The notes beneath the pieces were generated by a model. It was not told the DNA's origin and did not search any database. It saw only the letters and a program-made list of their open reading frames with translations. From positions 23,209-87,208 of the forward strand of contig NZ_WNKX01000022.1 of the NCBI RefSeq assembly GCF_009720745.1: a stretch of DNA of 64,000 bases, read 5' to 3'. Position 1 is the stretch's first letter; every line of letters starts with the position of its first letter. Of the stretch, positions 15,315 to 24,200 are shown piece by piece. Made by a program: the position numbers and the translations under genes. This DNA comes from Massilia eburnea (GTDB taxonomy: Bacteria > Pseudomonadota > Gammaproteobacteria > Burkholderiales > Burkholderiaceae_D).

Positions 15315-15424
15315 AGCCCGTGTCCCACCCTGGGGTCACACCCGAAATGGGACACGAGCTCGGCCAGGATGCGGTTGAGCCCGTGTCCCGATTCGGGTGT
15401 GACCCCATGGTGGGACACGGGCTC
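15315..15424. repeat. Paired palindromic (REP/BIME-like) repeat, copy 1
   Basis: Two units of about 46 bases face each other (15315-15360 and 15377-15424). Each is a hairpin with arms CGTGTCCCA/TGGGACACG-like and an inner GGGGTCACACCC. The second is the reverse complement of the first with few changes. A near copy lies at 22938-23046. It occupies the gap between DUF4259 and the stomatin gene. Confidence 0.85.
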
Positions 15425-15432
15425 AGCCGCAG

Positions 15433-16353
15433 TTATTTCTGGGTCTTGACGACTTGCAGGGCGGTGGCGATCAGGCTGCTCATGTCGCCGACGTTGGCGG
15501 GGACGATCAGGCTATTGTTGGTCTTGGCCAGATTGCCGAAGGCGCCGACGTATTGCTCGGCGACTTTCAGGTTCATCGCGGCTTCGCCACCGGGCTGCTG
15601 GATAGATTTGCCCACTTGCGTCAGGGCGCCAGCTGTCGCTTCTGCAATCGCCAGGATGGCGGCGGCTTCGCCTTGGGCGCGATTGATGGCTGCCTGTTTG
15701 TCGCCTTCGGAACGGGCAATCGCTGCTTCGCGTTCGCCGGTGGCGATGTTGATCTGTTCCTGCTTGCGCCCCTCGGAGGCGGCAATCAGGGCGCGCTTGC
15801 CGCGTTCGGCCGTGATCTGGGCCTGCATGGCGTGCAGGATCTCCTGCGGCGGCGTCAGGTCCTTGATCTCGTAGCGCAGTACCTTCACGCCCCAGTTGGC
15901 AGCCGATTCGTCGATCGCATTCACCACCGTGGAGTTGATGTGGTCGCGCTCTTCGAACGTCTTGTCCAGCTCCATGCGGCCGATCACGGAACGCAGCGTG
16001 GTCTGTGCCAGCTGCGTGATCGCGGCGATGTAGTTGGAGGAGCCGTACGAGGCGCGCATCGCGTCCGTCACCTGGAAGTACAGGATGCCGTCCACCTGCA
16101 GCTGCGTATTGTCCTTGGTGATGCAGACCTGCGACGGCACGTCGAGCGGAATCTCTTTCAGCACGTGCTTGTAGGCGATGCGGTCGATGAACGGCACCAC
16201 AATATTGAGGCCGGGCCCCAGCGTGGCGTGGTATTTGCCCAGCCGCTCAACCACCCAGGCGTGCTGCTGGGGCACCACGTTGATGGTCTTGAAGACGAAC
16301 ACCAGCGCTACGATAAAGATGACCAGCGTGACGGTGCCAAAACTGATTTCCAT
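15433..16353 (-). CDS. Stomatin/QmcA-like SPFH-domain membrane protein
   Basis: A 306-residue protein with one N-terminal membrane helix (VTLVIFIVALVFVF) and an SPFH/PHB domain: QQHAWVVERLGKYHATLGPG, VPFIDRIAYKH, VQVTDAM-like and NSTVVNAIDESAANWG segments. A long charged coiled coil (about residues 180-240, rich in A, E, R) precedes a small hydrophobic tail. Such proteins form rings in membrane microdomains and pair with NfeD, encoded 13 bases upstream here. The role is membrane quality control, known for the family. Confidence 0.93.
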   Translation of the reverse strand: MEISFGTVTLVIFIVALVFVFKTINVVPQQHAWVVERLGKYHATLGPGLNIVVPFIDRIAYKHVLKEIPLDVPSQVCITKDNTQLQVDGILYFQVTDAMRASYGSSNYIAAITQLAQTTLRSVIGRMELDKTFEERDHINSTVVNAIDESAANWGVKVLRYEIKDLTPPQEILHAMQAQITAERGKRALIAASEGRKQEQINIATGEREAAIARSEGDKQAAINRAQGEAAAILAIAEATAGALTQVGKSIQQPGGEAAMNLKVAEQYVGAFGNLAKTNNSLIVPANVGDMSSLIATALQVVKTQK

Positions 16354-16366
16354 TCACTTCTCCTTG

Positions 16367-16786
16367 TTATGCGCCGACGATCAGTCGGCTGCCGCGAATT
16401 TCGCGGATCTTGAATACGCCTGGCGCGGCCACCTCTCCCGGCGCGAGTTCAACGTCCCACTGGGCGCCGCGATACATGACGCGTGCAAACCCGTCCTGCC
16501 AGGCCGGCACATTGATGGACTGGCCCACATCCATGTTGACGTCCGGGTTGGCGGAAGCTGGCCTGCGCTCGATTTTGCCGAAGCGGCTGCGGCGCAGCAG
16601 CAGCGTTCCGATGGCCGCCACTATCGCTGCCACCAGCATCTGTCCCGGCATGTCGATGCGCAGCAGCGAGATCAGCGCGCCCGCGCCCATGCCGATGGCG
16701 ATCATCAGCAGGTAGAAGGTGCCGCTAAACAGTTCGGCGATGACCAGCACGCCCGCGCCAATCGCCCACAGCATCCAATCAGCCAT
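16367..16786 (-). CDS. NfeD family membrane protein
   Basis: A 139-residue partner of stomatin-like proteins. It has three hydrophobic segments in the first 70 residues (MLWAIGAGVLVIAELFSG and two more) and a C-terminal OB-fold (about 85-139: INVPAWQDGFARVMYRGAQW). GGGAGG five bases before the ATG at 16786 fixes the start. It precedes the SPFH gene in a two-gene operon. Confidence 0.9.
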   Translation of the reverse strand: MADWMLWAIGAGVLVIAELFSGTFYLLMIAIGMGAGALISLLRIDMPGQMLVAAIVAAIGTLLLRRSRFGKIERRPASANPDVNMDVGQSINVPAWQDGFARVMYRGAQWDVELAPGEVAAPGVFKIREIRGSRLIVGA

Positions 16787-16802
16787 CACAACCTCCCAAA
16801 GT

Positions 16803-16838
16803 AAAAAACCCCCGCGGCCGACAAGGCCACGGGGGTTT
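16803..16838 (-). terminator. ppsA terminator
   Basis: AAACCCCC (16806-16813) and GGGGGTTT (16831-16838) pair, with an inner GGCC/GGCC pair. The minus strand continues into TTTTTT. It separates ppsA from the NfeD gene. Confidence 0.88.
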
Positions 16839-16856
16839 CAGCCGCTTATCGGCAGC

Positions 16857-19283
16857 TTATTTTTGCATTTCTGCCAGCTTTTGCCAAGTGTCGATGACCG
16901 AGTCCGGGTTCAGGGACATGGTCTCGATCCCCTGCTCCATCAGCCAGATCGCCAGGTCAGGATGGTCGGAAGGACCCTGGCCGCAGATGCCGATGTACTT
17001 GTTCAGCTTACGGCAAGCCGAGATGGCCATGCCCAGCAGCGCCCGCACCGCAGGATCGCGTTCGTCGAAGTCGGCAGCCAGCAGCTCCATGCCGGAGTCG
17101 CGGTCCAGGCCCAGGGTCAGCTGGGTCAGGTCGTTGGAACCGATCGAGAAGCCGTCGAAGTGCTCCAGGAACTGCTCCGCCAGCACGGCGTTCGACGGAA
17201 CCTCGCACATCATGATGACGCGCAGGCCGTTCTCGCCGCGTTTCAGGCCGTTCTTGGCCAGCAGGCCGACAACCTTTTCCGCCTGGCCCAGGGTACGCAC
17301 GAACGGCACCATGATTTCGACATTGGTCAGGCCCATCTCTTCACGCACGCGCTTCATGGCGATGCATTCCATCTCGAATGCAGCGGCGAAGTCCGCCGAC
17401 AGGTAGCGCGCAGCGCCGCGGAAGCCCAGCATCGGGTTTTCTTCGTCCGGCTCGTAGCGGGAACCGCCGATCAGCTTCTTGTACTCGTTCGACTTGAAGT
17501 CGGACATGCGCACAATGACTTTCTTCGGCCAGAAGGCCGCGGCGATGGTGGCGATGCCTTCGGCCAGCTTGTCGATGTAGAACTGCTTAGGCGAAGCGTG
17601 GCCCCGTGCGACCGATTCCACTGCCTTTTTCAGGTCGGCGTCGATGTTCGGGTATTCCAGGATCGCTTTCGGGTGCACACCAATATTGTTATTGATGATG
17701 AACTCCAGGCGCGCCAGGCCCACGCCGTTGTTCGGCACGGACTGGAAGTCGAAGGCCAGCTGCGGGTTACCCACATTCAGCATGATCTTGGTCTTGATCG
17801 GCGGCAGTTCGCCGCGCTGGACTTCGGATACTTCGGTTTCCAGCAGGCCGTCGTAGATCTTGCCTTCGTCGCCTTCGGCGCAGGACACGGTCACGAAGTT
17901 GCCGTCTTTCAGCACGTCGGTCGCGTCGCCGCAGCCCACAACCGCCGGCACGCCCAGTTCACGCGCGATGATCGCAGCGTGGCAGGTACGGCCCCCGCGG
18001 TTGGTGACAATGGCGGAAGCGCGCTTCATCACCGGTTCCCAGTTAGGGTCGGTCATGTCGGCAACCAGCACATCGCCCGGCTGTACGCGTTCCATTTCGC
18101 TTGGATCGCGGATCACGCGCACGGGACCGGCGCCGATCTTCTGGCCGATGGCGCGGCCGGAAGTGAGCACGGTGCCGGTCGACTTCAGTTTGAAGCGCTG
18201 CTGCGCTTCGTGCGATTTCTGCTGCGATTTCACGGTCTCAGGACGGGCCTGCAGGATGTACAGTTTGCCGTCGCGGCCATCTTTGCCCCACTCGATGTCC
18301 ATTGGGCGACCGTAGTGCTTCTCGATGATCATGGCGTACTTGGCCAGTTCGACGATTTCGGCGTCGACCAGGGAGTAGCGGTTGCGCATTTCGATAGGCA
18401 CGTCGACGGTCTTCACGGAACGGCCAGCCTTGGCCTCGTTGGTGAACTCCATCTTGATCAGCTTGGAGCCGATATTGCGGCGGATCACGGCGGACTTGCC
18501 CTGCTCCAGCATTGGCTTGTGGACGTAGAATTCGTCCGGGTTCACGGCGCCCTGCACCACGGTTTCGCCCAGGCCGTAGGAGGATGTGATGAAGACCACG
18601 TCCTTGAAGCCCGATTCGGTATCGATGGTGAACATCACGCCCGATGCGCCGGTGTCGGAACGCACCATACGCTGCACGCCGGCCGACAGCGCCACTTCGG
18701 CGTGGGTGAAGCCTTTGTGCACGCGGTAGGAAATCGCGCGGTCGTTGTACAGGGATGCGAACACGTGCTTCATCGCTTCCAGCACGTTGTCGATGCCGAC
18801 CACGTTCAGGAAGGATTCCTGCTGCCCTGCGAACGATGCGTCAGGCAGGTCTTCCGCGGTGGCGGAGGAGCGCACGGCGAACGAAACTTCGGTGCTCGAA
18901 TCGGCCACCAGCTTGTCGTAGAAGGCGCGGATTTCGGCTTCCAGACGTGGCTGGAATGGGGTATCGACGATCCATTGACGGATCTCGGCGCCGGAAGCTG
19001 CCAGGGCGCGCACGTCGTCCACGTCCAGGTGTTCCAGGCGGTCGGCGATACGCTGGGCCAGGGATGGGCCGCCGTCAACGCTGTGCGACAGGAAGTCGCG
19101 GAAGGCTTGGGCGGTGGTTGCGAAGCCGCCAGGCACTCGCACACCCGCACCAGCCAGCTGGGAGATCATCTCGCCCAGCGACGCGTTCTTGCCGCCGACG
19201 GATTCGACATCCGTCATGCGCAAATTCTCGAACGAGGCAACATACACCCCGTCGGATTGCTCCTTCATTACTGCGTTAGTCAT
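16857..19283 (-). CDS. ppsA: Phosphoenolpyruvate synthase
   Basis: Makes PEP from pyruvate and ATP for gluconeogenesis. The 808-residue protein has an ATP-grasp-like N-terminal domain (VGGKNASLGEMISQL; SFAVRSSATAEDLPDASFAGQ), the phosphohistidine loop GGRTCHAAIIARELGVPAVV at about residues 428-447, and the C-terminal PEP-binding barrel (GSNDLTQLTLGLDRDSG, CGQGPSDHPDLA). It is divergent from ppsR, whose product controls it by phosphorylation. It ends with its own terminator. Confidence 0.97.
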   Translation of the reverse strand: MTNAVMKEQSDGVYVASFENLRMTDVESVGGKNASLGEMISQLAGAGVRVPGGFATTAQAFRDFLSHSVDGGPSLAQRIADRLEHLDVDDVRALAASGAEIRQWIVDTPFQPRLEAEIRAFYDKLVADSSTEVSFAVRSSATAEDLPDASFAGQQESFLNVVGIDNVLEAMKHVFASLYNDRAISYRVHKGFTHAEVALSAGVQRMVRSDTGASGVMFTIDTESGFKDVVFITSSYGLGETVVQGAVNPDEFYVHKPMLEQGKSAVIRRNIGSKLIKMEFTNEAKAGRSVKTVDVPIEMRNRYSLVDAEIVELAKYAMIIEKHYGRPMDIEWGKDGRDGKLYILQARPETVKSQQKSHEAQQRFKLKSTGTVLTSGRAIGQKIGAGPVRVIRDPSEMERVQPGDVLVADMTDPNWEPVMKRASAIVTNRGGRTCHAAIIARELGVPAVVGCGDATDVLKDGNFVTVSCAEGDEGKIYDGLLETEVSEVQRGELPPIKTKIMLNVGNPQLAFDFQSVPNNGVGLARLEFIINNNIGVHPKAILEYPNIDADLKKAVESVARGHASPKQFYIDKLAEGIATIAAAFWPKKVIVRMSDFKSNEYKKLIGGSRYEPDEENPMLGFRGAARYLSADFAAAFEMECIAMKRVREEMGLTNVEIMVPFVRTLGQAEKVVGLLAKNGLKRGENGLRVIMMCEVPSNAVLAEQFLEHFDGFSIGSNDLTQLTLGLDRDSGMELLAADFDERDPAVRALLGMAISACRKLNKYIGICGQGPSDHPDLAIWLMEQGIETMSLNPDSVIDTWQKLAEMQK

Positions 19284-19436
19284 AAAGACACCTTTTTGAT
19301 GATAAAAATCTTTACGCAGGTGCGCGTGGCATCGTTCTTGTCATTCTTGGCGCCGTGCAGCACAATCTTACTGTTGGCAAGCATTTTACAGCCTGCCGAG
19401 CAAATTGACGATTCATACATTGGAAAAGCTTTTTTG

Positions 19437-20282
19437 ATGCCACAAGATCAACGTTTATTGCCGGCTTCGAGCCGCACCGTCTTTTTTGTCTCTGACGGCA
19501 CGGGCATCACTGCCGAAACCTTTGGCCACTCGGTGCTGACGCAGTTCGACCTGCGCTTCCGCCAGATCCGCCTGCCCTTCATCGATACCTGCGACAAGGC
19601 CTATGATGCAGTGCGCAAAATTAACGAGATCGGGGCCGAGGATGGCGCCAAGCCGATTGTCTTTTCGACATTGGTCAAGGCTGAATTGTCGGAGGTGATC
19701 CAGCGCGCCAACGCCATGCACATGGACTTGATCCAGACTTTTGTGGCGCCGCTGGAACAGGAACTGGGCGTCAAATCAACCCACACCATCGGCCGTTCCC
19801 ACAATGTGGTCGACAGCGAGGAATATAAGAACCGCATCGAGGCGATCAACTTCTCGCTGGCGCACGATGATGGCCAATCGAACATGAACCTGTCGTCGGC
19901 GGACGTCATCCTGGTCGGCGTGTCGCGCTCGGGCAAGACCCCTACTTCGCTGTACCTGGCCATGCAATATGGCGTGAAGGCGGCGAATTACCCGCTGATT
20001 CCCGACGATTTCGAACGCGGCAAGCTGCCGTCGGCCCTGTATGCCTACAAATCGAAGATTTTCGGGCTCAGTATCGAGCCGCAGCGCCTGTCGGAAATCC
20101 GCAATGAACGCCGCGCCGGCTCCAAATACGCTTCGCTGGAAAACTGCCGCTACGAAGTGAACGAGGCGGAGGCCATGATGCGCCGTGAAGGCATCCGCTG
20201 GCTGTCCTCCACCACCAAGTCGATCGAAGAAATTTCGACCACCATCCTGCAGGAAATCAAGCCGAATCGCTCGGTCTACTGA
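19437..20282 (+). CDS. ppsR: PEP synthase regulatory kinase/pyrophosphorylase
   Basis: A 281-residue DUF299-family enzyme that inactivates PpsA by ADP-dependent phosphorylation and reactivates it by phosphorolysis. Motifs: VFFVSDGTGITAETFGHSVL near the start, the P-loop GVSRSGKTPTSLYLA (about residues 162-176) and NYPLIPDDF. The ATG at 19437 gives the usual short lead before the first motif; the open frame continues far upstream only because it runs antisense to ppsA. The 153-base gap to ppsA must hold both promoters; I see no confident boxes. Confidence 0.95.
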   Translation: MPQDQRLLPASSRTVFFVSDGTGITAETFGHSVLTQFDLRFRQIRLPFIDTCDKAYDAVRKINEIGAEDGAKPIVFSTLVKAELSEVIQRANAMHMDLIQTFVAPLEQELGVKSTHTIGRSHNVVDSEEYKNRIEAINFSLAHDDGQSNMNLSSADVILVGVSRSGKTPTSLYLAMQYGVKAANYPLIPDDFERGKLPSALYAYKSKIFGLSIEPQRLSEIRNERRAGSKYASLENCRYEVNEAEAMMRREGIRWLSSTTKSIEEISTTILQEIKPNRSVY

Positions 20283-20285
20283 TTG

Positions 20286-21485
20286 TCAGAAGAAGCTCTT
20301 CCAGTCGTGCAGCCAGCCGGGGATATCCTCGACCGGCATGGGATTGGCGATATAGAAGCCCTGGGCGTAGGCGCAGCCCAGGCCTTGCAGGAAATCCCAG
20401 TCCTGCCTGGTTTCCACGCCCACTGCACAGGCGCGGCGTGACAGGCTGGTCGCCAGTCCCAGGCAGGATTTCAAGACTGTGCTGATGGCGCGCTTGCGCG
20501 AGGCGCCGTCCACGAAGCTGCGGTCGATCTTCAACTCCGAGAACGGGATGGCAGCCAGCAGCTGCAGGTTGGAGCGCCCGGTGCCGTAGTCGTCGATGGC
20601 CAGGCCGAAGCCCATCATGCGCAGGCGCAGCAGCCTTTCCAGGAAGTGGGGATTGGTGGTCAGCACCGAAGCTTCCGTGATCTCGAATGTCAGGTAGTCC
20701 GGCAAGATGCGGTGGCGCTCAAGGCAGGCTGTGATCTGCGCGACGAATTGCGGGTGTGCCAGCGTGCCCGGATCCACATTGACCGAGAACGAAATCGGAA
20801 TGCCTTGGTCGTGCAGGCTGCGGCAGGCGGCCACCGACTTTTCGATCATGCACCAGTCGAGGAAATCGACGCGGCGTACCCTTTCCAGCACCGGGACGAA
20901 GGCCGACGGCCCCAATACGCCAAATTGCGGGTGGCGCCAGCGGGCGAACATTTCCAGCCCTTTGACGGCGCCGCTCTCGAGTTCAATCTTGGGCTGGAAG
21001 TAAGGGTCGAACTCGCGCCCCTGCAGGCCGCGCCCTACTTCGGCAAAGGTGAACTCCGGATGCTGCGGTTCGGGCTCCGGCTCGGTCGATGGCTCGATAT
21101 AGTGGGCAATCATCTCCTGCAGGCGCGCCGAACTGAGTGGCTTGGTGGAGCTGCCAAGGACTTCGATGCCGTAAGCTTCGGCCATGGTCTCCACCGAGAA
21201 CAGCACGTCGGCGCTTTGCGAGGACAGGATGATGACGCCGGCGCGGCAGTGGAATTGCGCGAGGCGCCGAATCACTTCCAGCCCATCCATGCCGGGCAGC
21301 GACAGGTCCATCAGGGCGATGTTGGCCGGGGGATTGAGGCCGGTTTCCAGCAGGCGCAGTGCGCTCAAGCCGTCCGAGGCCATGGCAATGTGTTGGGCGC
21401 CCAAGTGACGCAGCATGCCGGCCAGGAGTTCACGCTGGACAGGCTCACCTTCGGCGACCAGGAAATGCAAACTTGCGATTTCCAT
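20286..21485 (-). CDS. Response regulator with EAL domain
   Basis: A 399-residue cytoplasmic protein. The receiver domain (about 1-125) has acceptor D59 in IALMDLSLPGMDG and K114 in the SSTKPLS loop. The EAL domain (about 150-390) should hydrolyse c-di-GMP: the signature is EMFAR in place of EALxR, with FSVNVDP, FEITEAS, DDYGTGRSNL, LKIDRSFV and QGFYIANPM kept. The AEGVET block reads AVGVET, so one glutamate is replaced by valine. Most metal and substrate residues survive, so activity is possible but uncertain. No partner kinase lies nearby. Confidence 0.88.
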   Translation of the reverse strand: MEIASLHFLVAEGEPVQRELLAGMLRHLGAQHIAMASDGLSALRLLETGLNPPANIALMDLSLPGMDGLEVIRRLAQFHCRAGVIILSSQSADVLFSVETMAEAYGIEVLGSSTKPLSSARLQEMIAHYIEPSTEPEPEPQHPEFTFAEVGRGLQGREFDPYFQPKIELESGAVKGLEMFARWRHPQFGVLGPSAFVPVLERVRRVDFLDWCMIEKSVAACRSLHDQGIPISFSVNVDPGTLAHPQFVAQITACLERHRILPDYLTFEITEASVLTTNPHFLERLLRLRMMGFGLAIDDYGTGRSNLQLLAAIPFSELKIDRSFVDGASRKRAISTVLKSCLGLATSLSRRACAVGVETRQDWDFLQGLGCAYAQGFYIANPMPVEDIPGWLHDWKSFF

Positions 21486-21513
21486 AACACCTATTCCAAT
21501 CTGAGTATTCTTA

Positions 21514-22299
21514 TTACCCCAGATTCTGCCTTACTTGCTCGAAAAAGCATACCGCCGCGCAAGCCGCGACATTCAGGGATTCGACGTTGCCCAAGTGGGG
21601 CACAATCACGCGATGGGTGGCGCCATTCAGCAGTGTGTCGGACACGCCCTGCCCTTCGTGGCCGAAAATCCAGGCCACCGGGCGCTTCAGGTCCAGCTGG
21701 TAAAGCTGTTCCGCCGCGTAGCCGCTGGTGGCCAGGGTGGCGATCTGCGCCCCCTGCACCAGCGCCGGCAAGTCAACGTTTTCGTAGATATCGAGCACAA
21801 AATGGGCGCCCATGGCCGCGCGCAGCACTTTCGGCGACCAGCAGAAGGCGGTGCCGGGGGCGCAATAGACTTCCTTGACGCCCGCCGCAGCGGCGCTGCG
21901 CAGGATGGAACCGACGTTGCCCGGGTCCTGCACGTTATCCAGCAGGACGGCGTTGACGGACAGGGCGTGCGGCACGTCCTTGTTCGGCGTCTCGATCAGG
22001 AACATCAGGCCGACGCCATGTTCGACCTGGCTCACCGCATGGTAAAGCTGGTCGCTCAGGCATAGCACGTGGGCGTGGTCCGCTTCCAGGCGGGCGATGA
22101 TGGCGGCGACTTCCGGGTTCTGCAGGGCGCCCTCGGCCACGATGGCTTGTTCAGGGTGGCCACGCAGTTCAAGCCAGGTTTCGCACAGGTGCACGCCATC
22201 GAGCAGGCTGCGGCCAGCCTTGCGGCGCGCCTGAGAATTGGTGGCGAGCTTGGAAAGTTCTTTGTATTGCGCGTTGTCGCGCGAGGTGATGTGCTTCAT
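21514..22299 (-). CDS. SpoU/TrmH-family RNA methyltransferase
   Basis: A 261-residue SPOUT-type 2'-O-methyltransferase. An N-terminal substrate-binding part (SRDNAQYKELSKLATNSQAR, AGRSLLDGVHLCETWL) is followed by the knotted catalytic domain with LLDNVQDPGNVGSILRSAAA, WIFGHEGQGVS and VPHLGNVESLNVAAC. The exact rRNA or tRNA target cannot be told. The ATG overlaps the rnhB stop by four bases, so it is the last gene of the large minus-strand block. Confidence 0.92.
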   Translation of the reverse strand: MKHITSRDNAQYKELSKLATNSQARRKAGRSLLDGVHLCETWLELRGHPEQAIVAEGALQNPEVAAIIARLEADHAHVLCLSDQLYHAVSQVEHGVGLMFLIETPNKDVPHALSVNAVLLDNVQDPGNVGSILRSAAAAGVKEVYCAPGTAFCWSPKVLRAAMGAHFVLDIYENVDLPALVQGAQIATLATSGYAAEQLYQLDLKRPVAWIFGHEGQGVSDTLLNGATHRVIVPHLGNVESLNVAACAAVCFFEQVRQNLG

Positions 22300-22913
22300 A
22301 GGTCGCGCTCCAGGACTTCACGGACCGGCGCAAAGCTGCGGCGGTGCACCGGCGAAGCGCCATGCTCGCGCAGGCGCTCCAGGTGCAGCGCGGTGCCATA
22401 GCCCTTGTGCTGGTCGAAACCGTATTGCGGATATTTCTTGTGCAGCTTGACCAGGGCGGCGTCGCGCGCCGTCTTGGCCAGGATGGAGGCAGCGGAAATG
22501 GATTCGATCTTGTCGTCGCCATCAACGATGGCAATGCTCTGGATGCGCATGACCGGGCACTTGTTGCCGTCGATGAGCGCCAGAGTCGGCACGGTCGACA
22601 GTGCATACACGGCCCGCCTCATCGCCAGCAGGCTGGCCTGCAGGATGTTGAGGCGGTCGATTTCCTCCTCCGAGGCTTTTGCCACGGCCCAGGCAATTGA
22701 ATGCGCACGGATCAGCGGCGCCAGTTCATCGCGCTTTGCTTCATTCAGCTTCTTGGAGTCGCGCAGGCCCGGAATGGGACGTTCGCGGTGCAGGATTACC
22801 GCAGCAGCGAACACAGGACCGGCCAGCGGCCCGCGCCCCGCTTCATCGACGCCGCAGATGATCTCCTCGAGGGAGTATGGAAGGTCATCAAACAGACCGG
22901 ATTGTTGGACCAT
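22296..22913 (-). CDS. rnhB: Ribonuclease HII
   Basis: Removes RNA from RNA-DNA hybrids and single ribonucleotides. The 205-residue protein shows GVDEAGRGPLAGPV (D23, E24), a later catalytic aspartate in ALIDGNKCP, and the C-terminal KKYPQYGFDQHKGYGT. Start MVQQSGLF at 22913 is chosen because the extra N-terminal residues of a longer frame come from a palindromic repeat. It follows lpxB, as in many beta- and gammaproteobacteria, with the repeat between them. Confidence 0.96.
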   Translation of the reverse strand: MVQQSGLFDDLPYSLEEIICGVDEAGRGPLAGPVFAAAVILHRERPIPGLRDSKKLNEAKRDELAPLIRAHSIAWAVAKASEEEIDRLNILQASLLAMRRAVYALSTVPTLALIDGNKCPVMRIQSIAIVDGDDKIESISAASILAKTARDAALVKLHKKYPQYGFDQHKGYGTALHLERLREHGASPVHRRSFAPVREVLERDL

Positions 22914-22937
22914 TGCTCTATTTCTTTCTACTGCCCA

Positions 22938-23046
22938 GTCCGTGTCCCACCATGGGGTCACACCCGAAATGGGACACGGACTCGGCCGCGGGCGTTGCCG
23001 AGCTCGTGTCCCATTTCGGGTGTGACCCCAAGGTGGGACACGAGCT
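22938..23046. repeat. Paired palindromic (REP/BIME-like) repeat, copy 2
   Basis: Unit one at 22938-22981 and unit two (inverted) at 23001-23046, each with the GTGTCCCA/TGGGACAC arms and GGGGTCACACCC core of copy 1 at 15315. It lies between lpxB and rnhB, and unit two ends inside the lpxB stop codon. Confidence 0.85.
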
Positions 23047-24200
23047 TATCTGTTGATAACCTTGAGGACTGCTGCGGCGCCTTCCTGGGCGCTGTTTCGC
23101 AGCAGGCTGTAATGCATGTCGGTGAAGCGCTGCACCAGCTGCAGGCGGTGCGGCGCGTCGCTCAGTTGTTTCCACATGGCGTCGGCCAGCGTTTGCGCTG
23201 TCGCGGCATGCTGGATCAGCTCTGGGACCAGGGTTTCTTTTGCCAGGATATTCGGCAGGCCGATCCACGGCTGGTAGGCCATGTGCTTCATGATATGGTA
23301 CGACGCCGCCATGATTTTGTATGCAATCACCATCGGCTTTTTGAACAGCGCCACTTCCAGCGAGGCGGTGCCCGATGCCACCAGTACGGCGTCGGCGGCG
23401 CAGATCGCCGTGTGGGACTGGCCGTCCAGCACCATCAGCTCGACGTCCTGCAGCCCGGCTTGCGCCACCAGCTCCAGGAAGCATTTGCGCTGTTTTTCGC
23501 CGGCCATCGGCACCACGAATTTGAGCGAGCGGTCGCGCTGCAGCAGCAGCTTGCAGGCGCCGATGAAGGCGACGGTGTTGTACTTCAATTCGCCCATGCG
23601 GCTGCCCGGCATCACGGTGACGACGTTGGCGTCTTCCGCCAGGCCAAGCTGGCGCCGCGCGGCCGCTTCGTCGGGCTGGATCGGGATCACTTCGGCCAGC
23701 GGGTGGCCGACATAGGTCACGGGCACGCCGGCCGCCTGGTAGATCGCTTCCTCAAAAGGAAAAATCACCAGCATATGCGACACGGACTTGATGATTTTCT
23801 TGATCCGGCCGCCGCGCCAGGCCCAGATCTGCGGCCCGATGTAGTGCACGGTCGGGATGCCCGCTTCACGCAGCTGCGCTTCCAGCCCCAGGTTGAAGCC
23901 CGGATAGTCGGCGCCGATGAAGCAGTCCGGCTTTTCAGCCAGCAGCTGGTCGCGCAGGGAATTCTGGATGCCTTTCAGCTCGCGGTAGCGCGGAATGACT
24001 TCAAACAGTCCGCGCACCGTCAGCTTATCCATCGGCCACTGCGACTCGAAGCCATGTTCCATCATGGCCGGGCCGCCGATGCCGTGGAAGCGCGCATCGG
24101 GCAGATGCAGACGCAGGCCGCCCAGCAGGCGGCCTGCCAGCAGGTCGCCGGACGGTTCGCCGGCGACGACTGCAATCGATACGTCAGCGGACGATGCCAC
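23046..24200 (-). CDS. lpxB: Lipid A disaccharide synthase
   Basis: Joins UDP-diacylglucosamine and lipid X to form the lipid A disaccharide. The 384-residue GT19 enzyme has VAGEPSGDLLAG near the start, GIGGPAMMEHGF, DYPGFNLGLE, YIGPQIWAWR, MPGSRMGELKYN and ASGTASLEVALFKKPMV. Start overlaps lpxA by 17 bases. Confidence 0.97.
   Translation of the reverse strand: MASSADVSIAVVAGEPSGDLLAGRLLGGLRLHLPDARFHGIGGPAMMEHGFESQWPMDKLTVRGLFEVIPRYRELKGIQNSLRDQLLAEKPDCFIGADYPGFNLGLEAQLREAGIPTVHYIGPQIWAWRGGRIKKIIKSVSHMLVIFPFEEAIYQAAGVPVTYVGHPLAEVIPIQPDEAAARRQLGLAEDANVVTVMPGSRMGELKYNTVAFIGACKLLLQRDRSLKFVVPMAGEKQRKCFLELVAQAGLQDVELMVLDGQSHTAICAADAVLVASGTASLEVALFKKPMVIAYKIMAASYHIMKHMAYQPWIGLPNILAKETLVPELIQHAATAQTLADAMWKQLSDAPHRLQLVQRFTDMHYSLLRNSAQEGAAAVLKVINR

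Noticed and set aside
16719..19436. Very long N-terminal extension of ppsR
   Set aside because: The extension is antisense to ppsA and nfeD; the PpsR family begins at the ATG at 19437.
22914..22961. N-terminal extension of RNase HII (MTPWWDTDW...)
   Set aside because: These codons derive from the palindromic repeat; family members begin close to MVQQSG.
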